Positions 1-10,297 are shown, numbered from the stretch's first letter. The stretch is DNA of 64,000 nucleotides from an uncultured Pelagibacteraceae bacterium (GCA_902595595.1 CACJQX010000002.1:1-64000); one strand, 5' to 3'. The notes: generated by a model not told the origin, from the letters alone. Program-made: numbers and translations.

Positions 1-1051
1 ATTTCCAATCAATTGAATTTTCTAATTTATACTTTTTTAAATCTTTTTTCCATTCTGAATTATAAATCTTGTTAGTAAGTGGTCCTCTCCATCCTTTTCT
101 TTTATCATATGATATTAATCCATCTCTAAGTGATTTTGTTGCAATTGTTTGTAAATTTAAATCTATTGGAGTATTGATATTAAAACCTTGTTTATAAACT
201 TTATCATAGCTTAAAGTTTCAATTACACTCTTTCTGACATCTTCAATAAAATATTGAGCATCTTCTAAATAAATTTTTTTATTTTTTTTTAAAATTACTT
301 CCTCTTTTGAAAGTTTTTTATACCATTCTGAAGTTAAATAATTATTATCAAATAAATTTTTTAAAACTAAATTTCTTCTGAATTTTGCTATATCTGGATC
401 TCTATAAGGATTATATCTACTAGGTGCTTTTGGTAAAGCTGCTAATAAAGCAGCTTCTGAGTAATTTAAATCTTTAATAGATTTATCAAAATATTCTAAG
501 CTTGCTGCAGCTACTCCATATGCTCCACTTCCAAGATAAATTTGGTTTAGATAAAGTTCTAGAATTCTTTCTTTAGATAAAGCTCTCTCTATTCTAAAAG
601 CTAGAATTGCTTCCTTAATTTTCCTATTTAAACTTACTTCATTTGTTAGCAAAAAGTTTTTTGCTACTTGTTGAGTAATTGTAGATGCTCCCTCCAACCT
701 TTTAGATGATAAAATATTTGAAATATTATTTATTACAGCTCTAATAACACCTTTAGCATCAACACCTGGATGTTTGAAAAAATTTTTATCTTCAGCAGAC
801 AAAAACGCATTAATTACATTTTTTGGAATTGAATTAAATGGAACAAATACTCTTTTTTCCTGTGAAAAATCTGCCACCAAATCACCATTACCAGAGTAAA
901 CTTTACTGGAAACAGGAGGTTTGTAACTTTTAAGAAATTTATAATCTGGTAAATCATTAGAAAAAGTCCATAAAATACTTATTATCGAAATTATTGATAA
1001 TAGAATAAAAGAAGTGATTAAAATAAAGATATTTCTAAAAAATTTATTCAT
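1..1051 (-). CDS. mrcA: Penicillin-binding protein 1A (bifunctional transglycosylase/transpeptidase), N-terminal part, truncated by the window start
   Basis: Reverse strand open from about 1051 (ATG) to the window edge; reverse complement near 660-695 encodes the family 51 transglycosylase motif G-A-S-T-I-T-Q-Q-V-A-K; N-terminal TM segment. Confidence 0.85.
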   Translation of the reverse strand, partial: MNKFFRNIFILITSFILLSIISIISILWTFSNDLPDYKFLKSYKPPVSSKVYSGNGDLVADFSQEKRVFVPFNSIPKNVINAFLSAEDKNFFKHPGVDAKGVIRAVINNISNILSSKRLEGASTITQQVAKNFLLTNEVSLNRKIKEAILAFRIERALSKERILELYLNQIYLGSGAYGVAAASLEYFDKSIKDLNYSEAALLAALPKAPSRYNPYRDPDIAKFRRNLVLKNLFDNNYLTSEWYKKLSKEEVILKKNKKIYLEDAQYFIEDVRKSVIETLSYDKVYKQGFNINTPIDLNLQTIATKSLRDGLISYDKRKGWRGPLTNKIYNSEWKKDLKKYKLENSIDWK

Positions 1052-1151
1052 TTTAATTTCATTATATCTTGGAATTTGTTAAAGATATGGCAAGAAAATT
1101 AAACAAAATTTTAAAAATTAAATTGCTAATGAAATTAACATACACAAAATT

Positions 1152-2969
1152 ATGGAAAAAAATTTATATATCGATGCTTCGCATCCTAACGAAACTAGAG
1201 TTGTTCTCAAATCAGGTGAAAATATTGAAGATTACGAGTACGAAGGTTTAAAAAATAACTTAATTAAAAATAATATTTATTTAGGCAAAGTAAGTAGAAT
1301 TGAACCCTCTTTGCAAGCAGCCTTTGTTGATTTTGGAAGAGAGAGGCATGGGTTTTTGTCTTTTAATGACATTCAATCAGATTATTATCAGATACCAAAA
1401 GCAGATTTGGAAAGAATTAAAGAGGAGGAAGAAAAAGCTAGAGAAGAACTTTCAAGAGAAGTTGAGGCCAAAGAAGAGGAAAATATTGCTGAAGGTAAAT
1501 TAGAAATTGATGATCCCATAGAAAAGATATCAGAAGAACAAATAGAAGAAGACTCAAATAATAAAGAAAATATTACTGAAAAAGAAAATTTAGATGATGG
1601 AAAAGAAAAAAAGAAAGAGCGTAGATTTAAATTTAAAAGATATAAAATTCAGGAAGTAATTAAACCTAACCAGGTGATTCTTGTACAAGTTATTAAAGAC
1701 GAGAGAGGTCAAAAAGGTGCAGCTTTAAGCACTTTCATTTCTATTGCTGGTAAGTATATAGTATTAATGCCAAACACTCCTAAAGGAGGAGGTATATCAA
1801 GAAAAATATTTAATCCTGCTGATAGAAAAAAAATAAGATCAATTTTAAATGAAATTGAAATACCTAAAGAGATGGGATTAATTGTCAGAACTGCTGGAAG
1901 CAATAAAACAAAAAATGAAATAAATAGTGATTTAAAAACTTTGATTAATTCTTGGAGTCAAATAAAAGAAAATGCAATAAACTCTATTGCTCCTTCTTTA
2001 ATACACCAAGAAAGTGAAATAATAAAAAGAACATTAAGAGATATGTTTGACGAAAATACGCAAAATATAATTGTAGAAGGTAACGAGGGTTATAAAAAAG
2101 CTCAATCATTCATGAAAACAATGATGCCATCAAATGTCAAAAAAGTAAAAAAATATAGAGGAAAAATTCCACTATTTATTCAAGAAAATATCGAACAAAA
2201 ATTAAATCAAATATTTGACTCTGAAATCAAATTAAAGTCAGGAGGATATTTAGTTATTAACCCGACAGAAGCTTTAGTTTCTATAGATATAAATTCTGGA
2301 AGTTCAATAAAAGGAAAAAATGTTGAAAGCACTGCTCTAGATACGAATATTGAAGCTGCAGAAGAAATTGCAAGACAAATAAAGATAAGAGATTTGTCTG
2401 GTTTAATCATTATAGACTTTATTGATATGCTAAGTTATGGAAATAGGAGGTTAGTAGAAAGAAAACTTAAAGAAAAATGCAGGTCAGATAGAGCTAGAAT
2501 TCAAATTGGAAGAATAAGTAATTTTGGTCTTCTGGAGATGTCAAGACAAAGACTAAGGGAAAGCGCAATAAAATGGAAAGTTACATTAACAGATGAGTCT
2601 TTTGCTCAAAAACTTTTAAAAACTGTTGAGTTAAAAGCAGTAATTAACAAAGCTAAATTTGTTGAATTAAAAGTTTGTGAAAAAATTTCAGATTTCCTTA
2701 AAGAAAATTTTGTTAATGACTTAACTTATTTTGAGAAAAAAAATAAAATGAAAATAGATATTATTAGCGATAATTCTTTAATTATACCTGAGTACATTAT
2801 AGACATAAAAAATAAATCCAAAAAGACGATAGAGCTAGTAGAATATTATGAAAAATTAAAAAATTTAGAAATACAAAATAAAGAGGACAAATTTTTAGAA
2901 AAAAAAGAAAATAAAAAGATTAATAAAAAAAAATATAATAAAAAAAAGTATTATAAAAAGACTAAATAA
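1152..2969 (+). CDS. rne: Ribonuclease E/G family endoribonuclease
   Basis: 605 aa; S1-like N-terminus (NIYLGKVSRIEPSLQAAFVDFGRERHGFL), catalytic region (ALVSIDINSGSS, GLIIIDFIDM), acidic insertion and Lys-rich tail. Confidence 0.92.
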   Translation: MEKNLYIDASHPNETRVVLKSGENIEDYEYEGLKNNLIKNNIYLGKVSRIEPSLQAAFVDFGRERHGFLSFNDIQSDYYQIPKADLERIKEEEEKAREELSREVEAKEEENIAEGKLEIDDPIEKISEEQIEEDSNNKENITEKENLDDGKEKKKERRFKFKRYKIQEVIKPNQVILVQVIKDERGQKGAALSTFISIAGKYIVLMPNTPKGGGISRKIFNPADRKKIRSILNEIEIPKEMGLIVRTAGSNKTKNEINSDLKTLINSWSQIKENAINSIAPSLIHQESEIIKRTLRDMFDENTQNIIVEGNEGYKKAQSFMKTMMPSNVKKVKKYRGKIPLFIQENIEQKLNQIFDSEIKLKSGGYLVINPTEALVSIDINSGSSIKGKNVESTALDTNIEAAEEIARQIKIRDLSGLIIIDFIDMLSYGNRRLVERKLKEKCRSDRARIQIGRISNFGLLEMSRQRLRESAIKWKVTLTDESFAQKLLKTVELKAVINKAKFVELKVCEKISDFLKENFVNDLTYFEKKNKMKIDIISDNSLIIPEYIIDIKNKSKKTIELVEYYEKLKNLEIQNKEDKFLEKKENKKINKKKYNKKKYYKKTK

Positions 2970-3750
2970 TTCCTTTTGATGGTGAGGATGGATTACCCAT
3001 TAAAATTTTATCTATTCTTCCAGATTTAAAAGATTGTCTTCCTGCAATAACTGCATTTTTAAAAGCTAGAGCCATTTCAAATGGTTTTTTTGCTTTTGCT
3101 ATAGCGGTATTAACAAGTACCCCGTCACATCCTAATTCCATTGCAATCGTAGCATCTGAAGCTTGACCTAAACCAGCATCAATAATTAATGGAAGTTTGG
3201 TTTGTTTTCTAATTATTTGAATATTAATTTTGTTTTGTATACCTAATCCTGATCCAATTGGTGCAGCTAGGGGCATAATAGCGTCAGCACCTGAATTCTC
3301 TAAGCGCTTAGCCATTAAAGGGTCATCATTACAATAAACCATAACTTTAAAACCTTCTTTAGCGAGAACTTCTGTAGATTTTAAAGTTTCAATCATGTCT
3401 GGAAATAAATTCTTTTTATCTCCTAAAACTTCTAATTTAACTAACTTCCAACCACCTATTTCTCTTGCTAATCTCAAAGTTCTTAAAGCTTCTTTTGAAT
3501 TAAAACATCCAGCAGTATTGGGTAAATATGTAATTTTTTTTGGATCAATATAATCCATTAGCAAAGGCTTATTTTTATCTGAAATATTAACTCTTCTCAC
3601 GGCAACTGTCACGATTTCTGCTCCAGAAAGTTTAATTGCTTTTGCGCACTCAGACATATTTTTATATTTTCCTGTCCCAACAATTAATCTAGAATTAAAT
3701 TTTTTATTCGCAATAATTAGACTATCTTTTTTCAAATTAACCGCCTCCAA
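2962..3750 (-). CDS. thiG: Thiazole synthase ThiG
   Basis: 262 aa; SRLIVGTGKYKN..., DAGLGQASDATIAMELGCDGVLVNTAIAKA. Confidence 0.93.
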   Translation of the reverse strand: MEAVNLKKDSLIIANKKFNSRLIVGTGKYKNMSECAKAIKLSGAEIVTVAVRRVNISDKNKPLLMDYIDPKKITYLPNTAGCFNSKEALRTLRLAREIGGWKLVKLEVLGDKKNLFPDMIETLKSTEVLAKEGFKVMVYCNDDPLMAKRLENSGADAIMPLAAPIGSGLGIQNKINIQIIRKQTKLPLIIDAGLGQASDATIAMELGCDGVLVNTAIAKAKKPFEMALAFKNAVIAGRQSFKSGRIDKILMGNPSSPSKGII

Positions 3751-3955
3751 TAAAATGAACTATTTCAATTTTATCATTTTTATTTAATTTTATTTTATTA
3801 ATTTTTTTTTTATCTATTATTTCTTCATTAAGCTCAATAGCTACTTTATTTAATGGAATTTTGAGATTTTTTAATGCTAAAGAGAGGTTAGAATCTTGAT
3901 TTATAGATTTGATTTTTCCATTTATTTTAATTTTTATTTTTTTTATTTTTTTCAT
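3737..3955 (-). CDS. thiS: Sulfur carrier protein ThiS (start trimmed to internal Met)
   Basis: Ubiquitin-like small protein ending in GGG (VHFIGGG), overlapping the start of thiG. Confidence 0.88.
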   Translation of the reverse strand: MKKIKKIKIKINGKIKSINQDSNLSLALKNLKIPLNKVAIELNEEIIDKKKINKIKLNKNDKIEIVHFIGGG

Positions 3956-3971
3956 CGTATATAAGTGCTGG

Positions 3972-4421
3972 ATGAATAATAAAATAATTATTATTAATGG
4001 TCCAAATCTTAATCTATTAGGGGAAAGAGAACAATCACAATATGGATCGATCACGTTTGACCAACTTAAAGAGAATTGTTCTAAAAAAGGACAAGAAATT
4101 GGTCTTGATGTTGAATTTGCTCAATCTAATGTTGAAGGAGAACTTGTTAATATAATTCAAGATGCTAGGAAAAAATTTGATGGTATGATTATAAATGCTG
4201 CTGCATTTACTCATACCTCTGTAGCCATAAGGGATGCTCTAGATTTATTTAAAAAACCAATAATCGAGATACATTTATCTAATATTTATAAAAGAGAAGA
4301 ATTTAGACATAAATCACTTATAAGTGGTGTAGTAACTGGAGGAATTTTTGGATTAGGTGCTGAAGGATATATTTTGGCCATAATTTCATTACAAAAGACT
4401 TTGCATAATGAAAATAGATAA
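3972..4421 (+). CDS. aroQ: Type II 3-dehydroquinate dehydratase (start trimmed to internal Met)
   Basis: MNNKIIIINGPNLNLLGEREQ..YG, NAAAFTHTSVAIRDAL, IEIHLSNIYKREEFRHKS. Confidence 0.94.
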   Translation: MNNKIIIINGPNLNLLGEREQSQYGSITFDQLKENCSKKGQEIGLDVEFAQSNVEGELVNIIQDARKKFDGMIINAAAFTHTSVAIRDALDLFKKPIIEIHLSNIYKREEFRHKSLISGVVTGGIFGLGAEGYILAIISLQKTLHNENR

Positions 4422-4842
4422 AAAAATAATTAAAGAATTAAGTGATTATTTAAAAGAATTTAATCTTACTGAAATAGAGATAACTGAAAAGGATACAAAA
4501 ATTAAAGTATCAAAAAATAATGTTTCAATAAGTAATCAGCCTCAAGTTATTTCGTCCTCGTCACCTGCATCAAGTACAGCACCTACTCAAACTCAAAATA
4601 TTAAATCAGGAACTGAAATTACTTCACCTATAATTGGGACTGCCTATCATGCGCCAGAACCAGGTGCTAAAAAATTTGTTGAGATTGGAAAAAAAATTAA
4701 AAAAGGTGATACAATAATGATTGTTGAGGCAATGAAAACCATGAATCATGTTCCTTCAACAGCAGATGGTGTAGTAAAAGAAATTTGTGTTGAAGATGGC
4801 CAACCTGTAGAATTTGGTCAAACTATTATTATCCTAGAATAA
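4408..4842 (+). CDS. accB: Acetyl-CoA carboxylase biotin carboxyl carrier protein
   Basis: Biotinylation motif VEAMKTMNHV, Pro/Ala/Ser/Thr linker. Confidence 0.95.
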   Translation: MKIDKKIIKELSDYLKEFNLTEIEITEKDTKIKVSKNNVSISNQPQVISSSSPASSTAPTQTQNIKSGTEITSPIIGTAYHAPEPGAKKFVEIGKKIKKGDTIMIVEAMKTMNHVPSTADGVVKEICVEDGQPVEFGQTIIILE

Positions 4843-4845
4843 ATA

Positions 4846-6183
4846 ATGTTTAAAAAAATTTTAATTGCAAACCGTGGGGAAATTGCAGTTAGAATTATTA
4901 GAGCATGTAAAGAATGGGGAATACCTACAGTCGCTGTTCATTCAGATGTAGATAGAGAAAGCATGCATGTGAGAATGGCAGATGAAAGTGTATGTATAGG
5001 TTCTCATCAACCCGCAAATAGTTATTTAAATATTCCAGCATTAATGTCAGCAATAGAACTTACAAATGCTGACGCTGTTCATCCTGGATATGGTTTTCTT
5101 TCTGAAAATGCAAATTTTGCAAGAATTTTAGAAGAGAACAAAATTAATTTTATTGGAGCTTCGTCAAAACATATAGAAATGATGGGTGATAAAATCCAAG
5201 CAAAAAGAATAGCTAGAGAAAATGGATTGCCTGTTATTGAGGGCTCTGAAGGAGGAGTAAAAGATATTTCTGAAGCAAAAGAACTTTGTAAAAAAATTGG
5301 TTTTCCTGTTTTAATCAAAGCCTCAGGTGGAGGTGGAGGTAAAGGTATGAAAATAGTTTATAAGGAAGAAGAATTTGAAACGCTGTTTTCAACTGCAAAA
5401 TCAGAAGCGCAAAAATACTTTGGTAATGATGAAGTTTATATCGAAAAATTTTTCCAAAATCCTAGACACATTGAAGTCCAAATATTAGCTGGAAAAAATA
5501 GAGTTGTTCACCTTCATGAGAGGGATTGTTCAGTTCAAAGAAGACATCAAAAATTAATTGAGGAGACGCCAAGCCCAGTTTTAAATGATGAAATAAGAAA
5601 AGATTTATTTGAAAGAACAGTAAAAATGGTAACTAAAATAGGTTATATGGGAGCTGGAACCGTTGAATTTATTTATGAGGATGGAAAATTTTATTTCCTT
5701 GAAATGAATACAAGAGTTCAAGTTGAACATCCTGTAACTGAAATGGTTACTGGTATTGATATAATTAAAGAGCAAATTTGGATTGCTTTTTCAGGAGAAA
5801 CAGCTTTGAAACAAAGTGATATAAATCCTAGAGGACATGCAATTGAATGTAGAATAAATGCTGAGGATGCTAGTAAAAACTTTCAACCTTCACCTGGAGT
5901 TATTACTATGTGTCATCAACCATCAGGTTTTAGAACCAGAGTGGATGGTGCAATATTTCAAGGATATAAGGTAACTCCCTATTACGACAGTATGGTTTGT
6001 AAATTAATTTGTCATGGAAGAAACAGAACAGAAGCAATTCAAAGAATGAATAGATCTTTAGATGAATTTGTTATTGAAGGAATAACTACAACAATATCTC
6101 TACATAAAAAATTACTAAACCATAAAAAATTTATTAATTCTGATTTTAACGTTAGTTGGCTAGATAAAGATTCAATTGTTTAA
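4846..6183 (+). CDS. accC: Acetyl-CoA carboxylase biotin carboxylase subunit
   Basis: 445 aa; MFKKILIANRGEIAVRIIRAC, KASGGGGGKGMK, FLEMNTRVQVEHPVTEMVTGIDI. Confidence 0.96.
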   Translation: MFKKILIANRGEIAVRIIRACKEWGIPTVAVHSDVDRESMHVRMADESVCIGSHQPANSYLNIPALMSAIELTNADAVHPGYGFLSENANFARILEENKINFIGASSKHIEMMGDKIQAKRIARENGLPVIEGSEGGVKDISEAKELCKKIGFPVLIKASGGGGGKGMKIVYKEEEFETLFSTAKSEAQKYFGNDEVYIEKFFQNPRHIEVQILAGKNRVVHLHERDCSVQRRHQKLIEETPSPVLNDEIRKDLFERTVKMVTKIGYMGAGTVEFIYEDGKFYFLEMNTRVQVEHPVTEMVTGIDIIKEQIWIAFSGETALKQSDINPRGHAIECRINAEDASKNFQPSPGVITMCHQPSGFRTRVDGAIFQGYKVTPYYDSMVCKLICHGRNRTEAIQRMNRSLDEFVIEGITTTISLHKKLLNHKKFINSDFNVSWLDKDSIV

Positions 6184-6587
6184 TAACATTTCACAAGCCA
6201 AACATCATAAACAGGATGATCAAAAGGTGCGATTGATGGACTTGATGAAAACATCCAGCCATTAAAAATAAAAACTTCATCATTATTTTTATTAGTCAAA
6301 TCTCGAACTTGAATATAAGCTGTTATTTCTGGATTATCATCAAATTCTGAATTTTTACATTTAAGGCTTTTTATTGATAAATCTTTAAATTTTATTAATT
6401 CTCCATTTTTAAGTTTTAGTGAGGTGTTTTTAGAACTTATTTTATCTAAAATTTTTATATCAGTAAAAGTTCCTTCTAAATTACTTTTTGCGTTTAAGTT
6501 TAAAATTAATGAAAAATAAAATAAAAAAACTAAATAGATTAATTTAAAATTATTCTTTCCAACTTGAGTATTTCTTTTTAATACCAT
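6180..6587 (-). CDS. DUF2155 domain-containing protein (secreted)
   Basis: Signal-peptide-like N-terminus; ITAYIQVRDL...VFNGWMFSSSPSIAPFDHPVYDVWLVKC; adjacent to an NDUFA12-like gene as in other alphaproteobacteria. Confidence 0.8.
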   Translation of the reverse strand: MVLKRNTQVGKNNFKLIYLVFLFYFSLILNLNAKSNLEGTFTDIKILDKISSKNTSLKLKNGELIKFKDLSIKSLKCKNSEFDDNPEITAYIQVRDLTNKNNDEVFIFNGWMFSSSPSIAPFDHPVYDVWLVKCY

Positions 6588-6909
6588 CTTGATTTTTATT
6601 TGGATAATATGCTGCGTCAGTCCCAGTTAAATTTTCTTGATGAGGTTTTTGCCATTCATATTTTTCTAAGGTATGTTTTTTCTCAATTTTATTTGGTGTA
6701 AAATGAATCCAAGAATACCATTCAACAGGAATTTTTGATGCGTCAATTGTGTTTGAATAGATAACCCATCTTTTTCCGTTTTTACTCTCATAGTATTTAT
6801 TACCTAGCTCATCAGTGCCAACTAGTTTTCCAAAAAAAATAGTTTTTAACCTTGTTCCAAAAGTATCTTGATTCCACCATGTGAAAATTTTTCTTAAGAG
6901 TGTCAACAT
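6550..6909 (-). CDS. NADH:ubiquinone oxidoreductase subunit NDUFA12-like
   Basis: TWWNQDTFGTRLKTIFFGKLVGTDELGNKYYESKNGKRWVIY, WYSWIHF. Confidence 0.88.
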   Translation of the reverse strand: MLTLLRKIFTWWNQDTFGTRLKTIFFGKLVGTDELGNKYYESKNGKRWVIYSNTIDASKIPVEWYSWIHFTPNKIEKKHTLEKYEWQKPHQENLTGTDAAYYPNKNQDGIKKKYSSWKE

Positions 6910-7022
6910 AATATTTTTTATTTATTCAATTAAAAATTGTAAAATTTAAATTAGACTAAAATATGAATATGTATATAAATTAATTGATTCATTATTCAAA
7001 TTAAAATTTAAATTGAGGTCAA

Positions 7023-7847
7023 ATGGCAAAGTATTTAGTTGAAACTTATTATACCTGTACTTTTAAAGTAAATCATTATTTAGATGATATTAATGAGGCA
7101 GAGTTAAAAAATTTAGAAAAAAGAGATGATGGTAAATTTGAGGTTTTAGACGTAAAACTTGATAACAGAAAAACAAAAAGTCTAGATCCTAAAAACAATA
7201 AAGTACTTGAAAACAACAAAGTAGAAGTAGTTACCGAAACAGATAAACAAAACCCAATAAATAAAGAAAATGTAATAACAAGTATAAACATATCTAACGA
7301 GAAGTCAGGTAAAAGATTTAGCATGCCTGACAGAAGAAAAGGATATATTCAAAAAGCTACTATTGGTGACCACAAAGTTTACCTACATACTGGAGAATAT
7401 GAAGACGGAAAAATTGGAGAAATATTTATTGATACCAGTAAAGAAGGTGAACTTGTTAAAGCCTTAATGAATAACTTTGCAATTGCTGTTTCTTTAGGTC
7501 TTCAATATGGTGTTCCGTTAGATGAGTTTATAAGTGCATTTGTAGGTACAAAATTTGAACCATCTGGCAAAGTCCATGGTAATGATAGAATTTTAAGTGC
7601 TACATCAATTTTAGATTATATCTTCAGAGAATTAGCTATTTCATATCAAAATAGAGAGGATCTAGCCCATACTCCAGCTATTGGAGGTAATGACTCAATA
7701 AATGCAGAAGATCAAAGCTCTGAGGATCAAAATCAATTATTGAAAATTGTAAAAGACATTACCAGTAAAGGTTTCGTTAGAAATAATTATAAAAAAAATC
7801 TAGTTGATCTTTCAGATGTAAAAATAAGTTTAAAAGGTAAAAAATAA
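7023..7847 (+). CDS. TSCPD-domain protein, related to the C-terminal region of adenosylcobalamin-dependent (class II) ribonucleotide reductase
   Basis: [108 protein letters not shown] resembles the NrdJ C-terminal segment; no catalytic RNR domain is present. Confidence 0.75.
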   Translation: MAKYLVETYYTCTFKVNHYLDDINEAELKNLEKRDDGKFEVLDVKLDNRKTKSLDPKNNKVLENNKVEVVTETDKQNPINKENVITSINISNEKSGKRFSMPDRRKGYIQKATIGDHKVYLHTGEYEDGKIGEIFIDTSKEGELVKALMNNFAIAVSLGLQYGVPLDEFISAFVGTKFEPSGKVHGNDRILSATSILDYIFRELAISYQNREDLAHTPAIGGNDSINAEDQSSEDQNQLLKIVKDITSKGFVRNNYKKNLVDLSDVKISLKGKK

Positions 7848-7848
7848 T

Positions 7849-9634
7849 TTATTTTTTTGTTTTTAAAGCTAAATTTAATTCTTTCAATTGATCTGGATTT
7901 ACCTCAGATGGCGCATTCATCATCAAATCTTGTGCGTTTTGGTTCATTGGAAACATAGTAACTTCCCTAATATTTTTCTCATTAGCTAGTAACATTACGA
8001 TTCTATCAATACCAGGTGCTATTCCTCCATGTGGTGGTGCGCCATAACTAAGTGCATTAATCATACCACTAAATTTTTCATCTACTTGATTTTTATCATA
8101 TCCTGCAATCAAGAAAAGTTTATACATAAGTTCTGGTTTATGATTCCTAATTGCTCCTGAAGATAATTCTATACCATTACAAACTATGTCGTATTGATAG
8201 GCAAGTATATCTAATGGGTTTTCAAAATCTTTTTCACTTAAATCACCTTGGGGCATTGAAAAATGGATTGTGACTAAATCCAATCTTATTTGATGATTCA
8301 TCTTTTTCAAACATTGGATAGTCTACGATCCAGCAAAATGCGAAAACATTTTCATCAATTAAATCTAGATCTTTTGCAATTTTATCTCTTGCTAGTGCAG
8401 TGATTTTTTCTAATTCGTCTTGTTTTCCACAAGCCATGAAAATACTATCTCCTATTTCACAGTTTGTTTTTTTCATGATTTCAGCCAATGCATCTTGAGA
8501 AAAAAATTTTCCTATAGGGCCTTTTGCTGAAATATCTTTATCTTTTTCAAAAGTAAAATAAGCTAAACCAGAAGCACCTTCTTCTTTTGCCCATTTATCA
8601 ATATTATCAAAAAAACTTCTTGGCTTATCTTTCGTGTTTTTTGTAATAATACATCTTACTTTAGATCCAGATTTTACTAATTTTTTAAATATTTCAAATG
8701 AAACATCTTCTCTTATAAAAATTTCAGTTATATCATTTATAACGAGTGGGTTTCTTAAATCTGGTTTATCAGTACCATATTTAAGCATTGCTTCCTTGTA
8801 TGAAATCTTTGGAAATTTATCAAACATCAGTTTTTTAGTTGAAAAATTTTTAAATGTATTAACCATTAATTTCTCAACTACATTGAATACATCTTCCTGC
8901 TCAACAAATGACATTTCTAAATCTAATTGATAAAATTCTCCAGGACTTCTGTCCGCTCTCGCATCTTCATCTCTAAAACAAGGTGCAATTTGAAAATATC
9001 TATCAAAACCCGAAACCATTATTAATTGTTTAAATTGTTGAGGAGCTTGAGGTAATGCATAAAATTTTCCAGGATTTAAACGACTAGGTACTAAAAAATC
9101 TCTAGCTCCCTCTGGACTAGATGAGGTTAAAATTGGTGTTTGAAATTCTAAAAATCCTAATTTAGTCATTTCATTTCTGATGTATGAAATAACTTTAGAT
9201 CTTAAAATAATATTTTCATGAATTTTTTTTCTTCTTAAATCTAAAAATCTATATTTCAATCTTATTTCTTCAGCATATTCTTGATCACTAAAGATTGGCA
9301 TAGGTAGTTCTTTACAAGTCCCTAAAACTTCATGCTTCTCAATAACAATCTCTATTTCACCTGTGTCTATTTCAGAATTAATTGTTTCTTTAGACCTGTT
9401 AACTACCTTTCCTTCAACTTTAATTACAGTCTCTAATTGCATTTTTTCTAAATCAGAAAAATATTTATTATCTTTATCAATTATACATTGGGTAATTCCA
9501 TAATTATCTCTCAAATCAATAAATAATAAATTCCCATGGTCTCTTTTTTTATTTATCCAGCCTGAAAGAGAAATTTTTTTATCTACATCCTCTTTTCTTA
9601 GTTCATTACATTTATGTGTTCTGTATTTATTCAA
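7849..9634 (-). pseudogene. aspS: Aspartyl-tRNA synthetase, interrupted by a 1-nt frameshift (ORFs 8243..9634 and 7849..8310)
   Basis: N-terminal ORF: anticodon-binding domain and catalytic core to ...[10 protein letters not shown]-terminal ORF resumes [41 protein letters not shown]...[19 protein letters not shown]. Deleting one A of the run 8259-8263 restores one continuous frame. Confidence 0.9.
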
Positions 9635-10297
9635 TTAAACCTCTAATGCTTCTTTTATAATTTTAAAATCGATTGGTTTCTTTCTTTTTAAACTAATTTC
9701 GTCGATTTTATATATGAAATCGGAAATTTTGCCATAAGTTCTATCAATTCTCTTAATTATAAATTCAATAAGTTTTTGGTCTATTGATATTTGACGATCA
9801 GAAAGATTTTTTAATATTAGTGCATAAATTAAATCATCACCAGGTTTTTCAATTTGAGATAAAATAAAATTAGTAGATCTTGAATTAAGATCATGTAATT
9901 TAAAATTAAAGTCAACTATTGGCATTTTTGAGGTTACTATTAAGTACTTATTATCCTGATCTATTATATTTATAAGTGTAAATAATAAATTTTCATTTAT
10001 TTTTTCAGTTAAATCCTCAATAATAATATTTTGATATATTTTAATTTGTTGAAGAAAGTCATTATTAATATCTTCTGCATTAATTTTAATTCCTCTATAC
10101 TTTTCTAAAAATATATTTATCAAATGACTTTTTCCTGAAAACTTTTCACCTATTAAGTTTATAAAATTTTTATCCCATTTTGGCCAACTATTTAAAAGGC
10201 TAAAAGAGTGTTGGTTGCTACTTGAAACATAAAAGTCTTGATCTTTAAAATTTTGATCATAATCAAATTTAAGTATTTGCTGATTAAGATTTGTCAT
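9635..10297 (-). CDS. hdaA: DnaA-like replication regulatory protein (HdaA family)
   Basis: 220 aa DnaA-like ATPase with NLIGEKFSGKSHLINIF; located next to a DUF2066 gene and purM, as is typical in proteobacteria. Confidence 0.78.
   Translation of the reverse strand: MTNLNQQILKFDYDQNFKDQDFYVSSSNQHSFSLLNSWPKWDKNFINLIGEKFSGKSHLINIFLEKYRGIKINAEDINNDFLQQIKIYQNIIIEDLTEKINENLLFTLINIIDQDNKYLIVTSKMPIVDFNFKLHDLNSRSTNFILSQIEKPGDDLIYALILKNLSDRQISIDQKLIEFIIKRIDRTYGKISDFIYKIDEISLKRKKPIDFKIIKEALEV

Noticed and set aside
1069-1251. 60-aa ORF upstream of and overlapping rne
   Set aside because: Low-complexity Lys/Leu sequence overlapping the rne start in another frame; more likely the mrcA/rne divergent intergenic region.
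8634-8930. 98-aa plus-strand ORF opposite aspS
   Set aside because: Antisense mirror frame of a conserved gene; no RBS or family resemblance.
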